A stretch of DNA of 12,076 nucleotides, taken from contig SLNU01000278.1 of the NCBI GenBank assembly GCA_007132865.1, forward strand, positions 1-12,076. Direction: 5' to 3'. A model generated the notes under the pieces. It did not search any database. It saw only the letters and a program-made list of their open reading frames with translations, and was not told the origin of the DNA. Position 1 is the first letter of the stretch; the number at the start of each line of letters is the position of its first letter. The translations under genes were made by a program, and so were the position numbers. Of the stretch, positions 7,439 to 12,076 are shown in pieces. This DNA comes from Bacteroidales bacterium. GTDB lineage: Bacteria > Bacteroidota > Bacteroidia > Bacteroidales > UBA7960.

Positions 7439-7627
7439 TTATTTTATTTCTCTGTGAACGGTCATTTTCCTGAGGATTGGATTGTATTTCTTGATTTCCA
7501 AGCGCTCGGGAGTGTTTTTCTTGTTCTTGGTGGTAATATACCTGGAAGTGCCCGACTGACCACTGTTCTTATGCTCGGTGCATTCGAGGATCACCTGAAC
7601 GCGTGCTTCTTTTGATTTCTTTGCCAT
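7439..7627 (-). CDS. rpmG: 50S ribosomal protein L33
   Basis: This 62-residue basic protein has the L33 signature [11 protein letters not shown] followed by [25 protein letters not shown]. It is a component of the large ribosomal subunit near the E site. Only one cysteine is present and both CxxC pairs of the zinc-binding form are absent, so it is the zinc-free type usual in this phylum. ATG is at 7627-7625. Unlike most genes here it has a clear Shine-Dalgarno-like AAAGGTGA seven bases upstream, and a -7 element lies further up. It heads the rpmG-DUF4295 transcript. In many Bacteroidota rpmB (L28) comes just before it; here the 184 bases upstream hold no such gene. Confidence 0.97.
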   Translation of the reverse strand: MAKKSKEARVQVILECTEHKNSGQSGTSRYITTKNKKNTPERLEIKKYNPILRKMTVHREIK

Positions 7628-7634
7628 GATGGGT

Positions 7635-7642
7635 TCACCTTT
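7635..7642 (-). promoter_or_regulatory. Shine-Dalgarno-like site of rpmG
   Basis: AAAGGTGA on the minus strand lies seven bases before the rpmG ATG. It is notable because Bacteroidota genes, including the neighbours here, usually lack such sites. Confidence 0.5.
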
Positions 7643-7661
7643 ATTTTTTCTTTCAGGAGCG

Positions 7662-7669
7662 CAAAATTA
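7662..7669 (-). promoter_or_regulatory. -7 element of the rpmG-DUF4295 promoter (TAATTTTG)
   Basis: TAATTTTG on the minus strand is an exact match to the Bacteroidota -7 consensus TAnnTTTG, 34 bases before the rpmG ATG, which would give a leader of about 25-30 bases. A TTTGG further upstream is a weak -33 candidate at a spacing slightly longer than usual. Sequence match only. Confidence 0.55.
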
Positions 7670-7740
7670 CATAATTATCTTGAATTATCCCACCAAATCT
7701 CAAAATTAATTTAAAAATAGGAGGTTCCCGCCATTTTCCC

Positions 7741-7748
7741 TACCTTCG
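7741..7748 (+). promoter_or_regulatory. -7 element of the FKBP gene promoter (TACCTTCG)
   Basis: TACCTTCG followed by CA matches the TAnnTTTG-type element at seven of eight positions and sits in the usual CCCTAcCTTtGCA context of the phylum. It faces away from the rpmG promoter within the same 184-base divergent region and predicts a leader of about 55-60 bases for the FKBP gene. No clear -33 element is visible. Confidence 0.5.
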
Positions 7749-7762
7749 CATACTAAGCAGGC

Positions 7763-7785
7763 GGAGTGGCCAGGTTGTCAGCTCC
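7763..7785 (+). other. Hairpin in the FKBP leader
   Basis: GGAG (7763-7766) pairs with CTCC (7782-7785), and TGGC (7767-7770) with GTCA (7777-7780) using one G-U pair, with a bulged G at 7781 and a 6-base loop. It lies between the predicted transcription start and the FKBP ATG. No T tract follows, so it is not a terminator; any regulatory role is unproven. Confidence 0.35.
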
Positions 7786-7811
7786 CGATTGTTCATTTTA
7801 AGTAAATTTTT

Positions 7812-8309
7812 ATGTCTGAAATCAAGGTAGTGTCGCTAAGTTATGAATTGCGCAAAGGTGGTCCAGAGGGGGAAGTTGTTGAATCCGTAGAGTCGGATAA
7901 GCCGGTAGAGTTTCTGGTCGGCGCGGGAAGGCTGATCCCCAAGTTTGAGGACAACGTAAAAGGCCTTGCGAACGACGAAGCGTTTGAGTTCACGGTTAAG
8001 TCTGACGAAGCCTATGGTCCCGTGAATGAAAAAGCTTTGGTGGACCTTCCCAAGGATATTTTCATGGTGGATGGTCAGCTGGCAGAAGACCTGCTGGAAG
8101 TGGGAAAGGTTCTGAACATGCAGGATCAGGAAGGCAATCCGCACCGGGGACAGGTGATGGAGATCGGCGAGGAAAGCGTGAAGATGGATTTCAATCATCC
8201 GCTGGCGGGGATGGATTTGCATTTTAAGGGCAAGGTCCTGGACAGCCGTGAAGCCACCCCTGAGGAAATCTCACATGGCCACGTCCATACCGGCAAGGAC
8301 GGACATTAG
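7812..8309 (+). CDS. SlyD-like FKBP-type peptidyl-prolyl cis-trans isomerase
   Basis: This 165-residue cytosolic protein is a two-domain FKBP of the SlyD type, which speeds proline isomerisation during folding and acts as a chaperone. The FKBP half-domain (about 1-70) includes FLVGAGRLIPKFEDNVKGL and ends in EAYGP. An insert-in-flap segment (about 75-125) follows, then the chain returns to the FKBP fold with DFNHPLAGMDLHFKGKVL (about 126-143). The tail HGHVHTGKDGH has four histidines (155, 157, 159, 165), a short version of the metal-binding tail of E. coli SlyD; metal binding is plausible but not shown. ATG 7812 has an A/T-rich leader with no Shine-Dalgarno site. It is divergent from rpmG and ends 8 bases from the convergent DUF454 gene. 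Confidence 0.93.
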   Translation: MSEIKVVSLSYELRKGGPEGEVVESVESDKPVEFLVGAGRLIPKFEDNVKGLANDEAFEFTVKSDEAYGPVNEKALVDLPKDIFMVDGQLAEDLLEVGKVLNMQDQEGNPHRGQVMEIGEESVKMDFNHPLAGMDLHFKGKVLDSREATPEEISHGHVHTGKDGH

Positions 8310-8317
8310 CATTTATT

Positions 8318-8761
8318 TTATTTCAGGGTTTTCAGCGAAGCAATATGCCAAGTCACGCCAACGGCAATGACCAGGAGCAAGCCCCTGACCCACCAGAGCT
8401 GCACGGCCCAGATGGCCGATATGGAAATGGTCACCCAAAGCAGTGCGATCGCCCCTGCCTTGACCTTGGCTTTCACCCCTCCCCTTTCGCGGTAATTGCG
8501 GATGGTCTCCCCGAAATACCGGTGATTGATCAGCCAGAGATAGAAGCGCCTGGAGCTGCGTGCGAACAGCCATGCCGACAACAGCAGGAATGGAGTGGTC
8601 GGGAGCAGGGGAAGCGGGATTCCCAGAATACCCAGGCCCAGCGAGATTGTTCCGGCTACCAGATACAGGATCCGCTGCAGCGGCGGCAGTTTTTTCCCGA
8701 AATCCGGCATGCTTTCCGGCTGCGGTTCCTGATGTTGCTGATTGCCCAGGGTGTCGTTCAT
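8318..8761 (-). CDS. DUF454/YbaN family inner membrane protein
   Basis: This 147-residue protein has a polar N-terminus of about 28 residues and then the DUF454 signature: GILGIPLPLLPTTPFLLLSAWLFARSS in one stretch (about 45-70) and a cytoplasmic-looking loop with WLINHRYFGETIRNYRERGG (about 76-95). Hydrophobic segments lie at about 30-49, 52-67, 103-120 and 122-141, so it is an integral inner membrane protein. The family (E. coli YbaN) has no established function. ATG 8761-8759 was chosen because it begins just before the conserved region and has a -7 element upstream; the frame stays open far upstream, but only through the opposite-strand hydrolase gene. It is divergent from the hydrolase with 46 bases between starts and convergent with the FKBP gene. 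Confidence 0.88.
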   Translation of the reverse strand: MNDTLGNQQHQEPQPESMPDFGKKLPPLQRILYLVAGTISLGLGILGIPLPLLPTTPFLLLSAWLFARSSRRFYLWLINHRYFGETIRNYRERGGVKAKVKAGAIALLWVTISISAIWAVQLWWVRGLLLVIAVGVTWHIASLKTLK

Positions 8762-8784
8762 TGTAGGGAAGCGTACAAAAGAGG

Positions 8785-8792
8785 CAAATCTA
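8785..8792 (-). promoter_or_regulatory. -7 element of the DUF454 promoter (TAGATTTG)
   Basis: TAGATTTG on the minus strand is an exact TAnnTTTG match, about 24 bases before the DUF454 ATG, implying a leader of under 20 bases. Its -33 region would fall inside the first codons of the divergent hydrolase gene, where I see no clear TTTG. Confidence 0.45.
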
Positions 8793-8807
8793 ATAAAGTT
8801 TTTTATT

Positions 8808-9752
8808 ATGGAGGTACCATCCCATAACGAACAGAGCTTCTTTCTGACCAGTTCCAGCAACTTCCGTTTCGGGGTGACCAGCATCATGCCTTCCCGGGAA
8901 AAGCCCCGTGCCATTTTGTTGCTGATTACCGGCATGGCTGAACACGCAGGCAGGTACCGGGAGTTTGCTTCATTCCTGGCCGGGCAGGGCATCGGATTCT
9001 TTTCGGCCGACCATCCGGGGCAGGGAATTACGGCCGGGAAAGAGTCAAAGTACGGACTGGTCTCCAAAACCCGGGGCTGGGAAAGGATGCTGGAGAATAC
9101 CCGCTCTTTGTATACACATATCCGCAAAGCAAATCCTGAGATCCCGGTCTTCATAATGGGACACAGCATGGGTTCTGTGCTGGCCCGGCATTTTATGGCG
9201 GTCTACCCGGTATACATTCAGGGACTGATTCTTTCGGGGCCTTTCGAAACCCCGTCCGCCCTGTTAAGGCTTTCTAAAACAATGGTTTGGATGCTGTCAT
9301 TATTCACCGGGTCCAAGTCCAAAAGCAATTGGTTCAATAAGTTGTTTTATGGCAACCTGAACCGCCATTTTAAACCCAGACCCACTTTGTTTGAATGGAT
9401 CTCATCTGTCAGGAAGGAGGTGGATGCGTATGACAGCGACCCGGGCTGCGGGTTTTACTGCAGCAATGCCTTCTATTGTTCCCTGTTTACAGGGATCGCC
9501 GCCATGAAAAAGTCCCAGCACAACCTGAAATACCGTAAAACCCTTCCGCTGCTTATCCTTAGCGGGCAGGCAGATCCGGTGGGCAATTTCGGGAAAGATG
9601 CGCTCAGTATCCACCAAAAGTTTTACAGGCAGAAGTTCCAGAACCTCACGCTGAAGGTCATGCACGGAAGGCATGAATTGCTGCATGAGGTGGAAAAGGG
9701 GAAAACCTTTTATTTCCTGCTGAATTGGATGGAGGGGCACCTCTCCCGGTGA
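8808..9752 (+). CDS. Alpha/beta hydrolase, monoglyceride lipase / lysophospholipase type
   Basis: This 314-residue protein belongs to the Hydrolase_4 (serine aminopeptidase S33-like) group, which includes monoacylglycerol lipases and lysophospholipase PldB. The nucleophile elbow GHSMG carries S120; D256 in SGQADPVG and H289 in MHGRHELLHE complete a candidate triad. The oxyanion-hole block reads ITGMAEHAGRY (about 40-50), while the family normally has HGMAEHSGRY, so the usual first histidine is threonine here. There is no signal peptide, so it is probably cytosolic or membrane-associated; the substrate is likely a mono-acyl lipid but cannot be fixed. ATG 8808 fits the normal start of the fold; an earlier in-frame start at 8742 would overlap the divergent DUF454 gene. 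It ends 16 bases from the convergent stress-protein gene. Confidence 0.88.
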   Translation: MEVPSHNEQSFFLTSSSNFRFGVTSIMPSREKPRAILLLITGMAEHAGRYREFASFLAGQGIGFFSADHPGQGITAGKESKYGLVSKTRGWERMLENTRSLYTHIRKANPEIPVFIMGHSMGSVLARHFMAVYPVYIQGLILSGPFETPSALLRLSKTMVWMLSLFTGSKSKSNWFNKLFYGNLNRHFKPRPTLFEWISSVRKEVDAYDSDPGCGFYCSNAFYCSLFTGIAAMKKSQHNLKYRKTLPLLILSGQADPVGNFGKDALSIHQKFYRQKFQNLTLKVMHGRHELLHEVEKGKTFYFLLNWMEGHLSR

Positions 9753-9768
9753 CTGGTTGAAACCATAG

Positions 9769-10878
9769 TCAGGCCCGAAAAATCAGCAAGGGCACCTGGC
9801 TTTGATGGATGAGTTTTTTTGTGATGTCCTTGAAAAACAACCTGGAAATAAGTCCGCGTTTGCGATTGGTCAAGGCAAAGAGGTCTATCTTGTTCGCGCT
9901 TGAAAACTCCGCCACTTTCTGAACAATGTCCTCCCCCTCCAACAGATGGCATTCCACATTCAGGCCTTTGTGAACCTTGCGGAAATAATCCTTCAGTGCC
10001 TCCATCCTTACCTTGTCCCACGACTTTTTCGAGTCCTTCGACACATGGACGCAGTGTATCCGGAACTTGAAGGCAGATACAATATTAATCAGCCTCCGGA
10101 TGGCCACATAATCTGAATCATCAAAATCGGTGACGTATACGATGTTTTTCTCCTGTGTCTTCGTATCAAAGGCCGAGTTGGCAGGAATGGCCAGGACCGG
10201 CACCCTCGTACGGTCCAACACCTTGTACACGACACTGCCTATGATGTCGCTTTGCTTTTCACCCTTACCCTTGGTACCGGCTACGATGATGCCGGGTTTG
10301 TAATCCTTTGCAACCCTGGCGATCTCATCCTCCACGATGCCCTCCCGCAGGCTGTAGCCGATGCGTATCCCTTTAAATCCTTGCTCGCGGGCCGCTTCCC
10401 GGATCCCGGCCACAAAGCTGACCAGGTTTTTTTTGGCCACGGCCTCCATTTCCCGCAGGTTGATATCCATGTCGACCTGAATGCTGTATGCATCGGTAAT
10501 GGGCACCAGGTCAACAATCGGCGCATAATACACATGCAGGATCTTGATCTCCGCATCAAACTTTTCGGCCAGGTTCAAGGCATAAAGGCAGGCACTTTTT
10601 GAATGGTCTGAGAAATCAACCGGCACCAGGATCCGGCGAATGGTTTTCCTGCTTTTTTTTTCCTCTTCCTCCCGCTCCGTTTTCCACATGGCCATCAAAC
10701 GCAGGGCCTTTTCCACGTCAGACTCACGGATCTGTACCTTGACCCCTTCCGAAACTGCCCCCTGAAGCAGGTTGATGTGTTTCAGGGACACCTTAATTCC
10801 GGCGCTCTCAAACCGTGCCTTTAAAATTTCAGCAGAGGTATAATGGTCCGTAGCAACGGTAATCAATCGATCTTCCAT
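9769..10878 (-). CDS. DUF2007 - tandem universal stress protein (UspA) fusion
   Basis: This 369-residue protein joins three domains. Residues about 3-66 (RLITVATDHYTSAEILKARFE through EKALRLMAMW) resemble DUF2007, a small domain of presumed signalling function. A Glu/Lys-rich linker (about 67-80) leads to a first Usp domain (about 81-232) that starts IRRILVPVDFSDHS and keeps the ATP-binding pattern G-x2-G-x9-G-S at G201, G204, G214 and S215. A second Usp domain (about 244-369) starts NIVYVTDFDDSD; its equivalent segment (TNRKRGLISRLFFKD) has lost the pattern, so it probably does not bind ATP. Tandem Usp proteins are common in Bacteroidota and are usually linked to stress responses; the DUF2007 fusion is less familiar to me. 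No membrane segment or signal peptide, so cytosolic. ATG is at 10878-10876. Confidence 0.88.
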   Translation of the reverse strand: MEDRLITVATDHYTSAEILKARFESAGIKVSLKHINLLQGAVSEGVKVQIRESDVEKALRLMAMWKTEREEEEKKSRKTIRRILVPVDFSDHSKSACLYALNLAEKFDAEIKILHVYYAPIVDLVPITDAYSIQVDMDINLREMEAVAKKNLVSFVAGIREAAREQGFKGIRIGYSLREGIVEDEIARVAKDYKPGIIVAGTKGKGEKQSDIIGSVVYKVLDRTRVPVLAIPANSAFDTKTQEKNIVYVTDFDDSDYVAIRRLINIVSAFKFRIHCVHVSKDSKKSWDKVRMEALKDYFRKVHKGLNVECHLLEGEDIVQKVAEFSSANKIDLFALTNRKRGLISRLFFKDITKKLIHQSQVPLLIFRA

Positions 10879-10903
10879 GATGCAAAAAATTTGGGGTTCA
10901 AGC

Positions 10904-10911
10904 CAAAACTA
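10904..10911 (-). promoter_or_regulatory. -7 element of the stress-protein promoter (TAGTTTTG)
   Basis: TAGTTTTG on the minus strand exactly fits TAnnTTTG, 25 bases before the ATG. A TTG 24 bases further upstream (complement of 10936-10938) is a possible -33 element with a long spacer. Confidence 0.5.
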
Positions 10912-11043
10912 TCACTGGGAAAAGTACGAAAAAACAAGGAGGAATCCAAGTTCCGTATCGATTAAGCAACAGAAAGAAACCTGTCGTCCGCGCGCGTCAT
11001 CCAAAAAAATTGGGCATATGGTGTTCCACTGAAAAGCAATCGT

Positions 11044-11051
11044 TATTTTTG
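11044..11051 (+). promoter_or_regulatory. -7 element of the second M14 gene promoter (TATTTTTG)
   Basis: TATTTTTG is an exact TAnnTTTG match, 70 bases before the ATG at 11122, predicting a leader of about 60-65 bases that contains the hairpin at 11077-11102. The intergenic region 10879-11121 (243 bases) holds only the two divergent promoters and this hairpin; I see no gene in it. Confidence 0.45.
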
Positions 11052-11076
11052 TCGCTCACCGATTATAAAAAATTTC

Positions 11077-11102
11077 GTCGGAAGGGGCTGTGCCCATCCG
11101 AC
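11077..11102. other. Hairpin in the leader of the second M14 gene; terminator-like on the minus strand
   Basis: GTCGGA (11077-11082) pairs with TCCGAC (11097-11102), and GGGC (11085-11088) with GCCC (11092-11095) around a TGT triloop, with a small internal loop. On the plus strand it lies about 20 bases before the ATG. On the minus strand it is followed after four bases by six T residues, so it could stop antisense transcription heading for the stress-protein gene. Confidence 0.55.
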
Positions 11103-11121
11103 AATAACAATACAAATCAGT

Positions 11122-12076
11122 ATGCGATCCATTTCAAAACATATTTCCCTCCCCGCCTCCCTGTTTCTCACTGTCATATTAGTCTGCGCTTCACACACGA
11201 CACATGCGTGGGAAACCCATTATGAAAAGCAGGAGCTGAACAGCACCCCCTCATATGCAGAGACCATTGAGTTTTGCCGGCGTTTGGCAGATGTTTCTGC
11301 CATGGTGCATTTTACAAGCATCGGTAAGAGCCACCAGCTGCGTGACATCCCGATGCTAATCCTTGACCGCAACGGCCATTTCAGCCCAGAGGAGGTCCGT
11401 GCCTCCGGCAATGTGGTTCTGCTGGTACAGGCGGCCATTCATGCCGGTGAGCCGGTTGGAAAAGATGCGGGATTGCAACTGCTTCGCGACATCGCGGTCC
11501 ACCAAAAACACCTGGGTGCCCTTGAGAACGTGACCTTGCTGTTTTTGCCAATTCTGAACGTGGACGGACACGAACGCTTTGGTCCCTACAACCGCATCAA
11601 CCAAAACGGACCCGAGCAAATGGGTTGGCGCACCAATGCGCTGAATCTCAACCTGAATCGCGACTACCTGAAAGCCGACAGCCGGGAGATCCGGGCCTTC
11701 CTTGACATGTGGAACAGCTGGGAACCCGACTTTTTCATTGATGCCCACTCCACCAACGGAGGAGACTACCAATACACAATGACCTATATGCTGGAGACCT
11801 GGGGCAATATGGACCCCACGCTGACGCAATGGTGCGAGGAGGTCTTCATCCCTTACTGGGAGCAGGCCATGGAAGCATCCGGTTACCCGGTATTCCCCTA
11901 CGTGACCTTTCGAAGATGGCATGATCCGCAAAGCGGACTGGTGAGCAGGCCCTCCCCCCCGGCGCTTTCAACCGGTTATACCCCCAAGCGAAACCGCCCG
12001 GGCTTGCTGCTGGAAACGCATATGCTGAAACCATACCATATGCGGGTAGAGTCGACCTACCTGACCATCCTCAGCA
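11122..12076 (+). CDS. Secreted M14-family metallopeptidase, N-terminal part (3' end outside window)
   Basis: The frame is open from ATG 11122 to the window end, giving 318 residues without a stop. Residues about 8-29 form a signal peptide, probably cleaved after THA. The M14 zinc peptidase domain follows: HAGE (107-110) supplies the first two zinc ligands, LPILNVDGHERFG (about 142-154) is typical, NLNRDY (177-182) holds the substrate-binding Asn-Arg, DAHST (207-211) supplies the third zinc ligand H209, and E298 in LLLETHMLKPY is the likely catalytic glutamate. Such proteins run to about 550-600 residues, so a C-terminal region is missing here. It belongs to a different M14 branch from the 871-residue enzyme at 2218: the third ligand is in DAH rather than EKH and the catalytic-site motif is ETH rather than TEA. 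It is transcribed divergently from the stress-protein gene. Confidence 0.93.
   Translation, partial: MRSISKHISLPASLFLTVILVCASHTTHAWETHYEKQELNSTPSYAETIEFCRRLADVSAMVHFTSIGKSHQLRDIPMLILDRNGHFSPEEVRASGNVVLLVQAAIHAGEPVGKDAGLQLLRDIAVHQKHLGALENVTLLFLPILNVDGHERFGPYNRINQNGPEQMGWRTNALNLNLNRDYLKADSREIRAFLDMWNSWEPDFFIDAHSTNGGDYQYTMTYMLETWGNMDPTLTQWCEEVFIPYWEQAMEASGYPVFPYVTFRRWHDPQSGLVSRPSPPALSTGYTPKRNRPGLLLETHMLKPYHMRVESTYLTILS

Noticed and set aside
7757..7795. tRNA-like 5' half (resembles an acceptor and D-arm, GGAGTGGCCAGGTTGTCAGC)
   Set aside because: No anticodon arm, T-arm or matching acceptor strand follows before the FKBP start codon; similarity is probably chance or a small relic.
8810..8815. 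GGAGGT as a Shine-Dalgarno site near the hydrolase start
   Set aside because: It overlaps the start codon and no in-frame ATG follows at a usable distance; the next in-frame ATG (8886) would cut into the fold.
8762..9169. N-terminal extension of the DUF454 protein by about 136 residues
   Set aside because: The extension lies wholly antisense to the hydrolase gene, has no family similarity, and a start with a -7 element exists at 8761.
9754..9765. Inverted repeat TGGTTGAAACCA between the hydrolase and stress-protein stops
   Set aside because: Only five pairs with a two-base loop and no T tract; too weak for a terminator.
11010..11225. 71-codon open frame on the plus strand overlapping the second M14 start
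   Set aside because: It covers the promoter and leader and overlaps the signal-peptide codons of the M14 gene in another frame; no recognisable features.

Overview
This window looks like chromosomal core DNA from a member of the Bacteroidota, probably Bacteroidales or a close relative with moderately high GC. Four things point there: the gene order rpmG - DUF4295 - ftsY - rimO, a DUF2279 protein, large secreted M14 peptidases with an amidotransferase-like tail, and start regions that mostly lack Shine-Dalgarno sites but carry TAnnTTTG-type -7 elements. I see no insertion sequence, phage gene, CRISPR array or complete tRNA/rRNA gene.

Layout. 1-788 is the C-terminal half of a phosphoglucomutase/phosphomannomutase, followed after 7 bases by an exported DUF2279 protein (796-1995). 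The DUF2279 gene has a 4 x 33-bp in-frame tandem repeat just after its signal peptide and a Gly-Ser linker near its C-terminus. Directly after its stop codon comes an indel-free array of 31 heptamers with an invariant CCAA core. The array fills the whole gap up to the start codon of an 871-residue secreted M14 peptidase (2218-4833). Facing it, tail to tail with one base between stop codons, is a minus-strand housekeeping block: rpmG, a 52-residue DUF4295 protein, ftsY and rimO (7627 down to 4835). A good intrinsic terminator or attenuator lies between DUF4295 and ftsY. Divergent from rpmG is a SlyD-like FKBP prolyl isomerase (7812-8309). Then follow a DUF454/YbaN membrane protein (minus), a divergent alpha/beta hydrolase of the monoglyceride lipase type (plus), a DUF2007-Usp-Usp fusion protein (minus) and the first 318 codons of a second exported M14 peptidase (plus, cut by the window end).

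Functional picture. Ribosome and protein-targeting functions (L33, RimO acting on S12, FtsY as SRP receptor, a peptidyl-prolyl isomerase) sit among exported hydrolases and a stress protein. I see no obvious multi-gene novel pathway. The most unusual feature is the heptamer array that forms the entire intergenic region and presumed leader of the large peptidase, next to a gene that itself carries two other repeat expansions. Other points of interest are the three-domain stress protein, the terminator that splits the rpmG-ftsY block, the absence of rpmB from its usual place, and three convergent gene pairs with gaps of 1, 8 and 16 bases.
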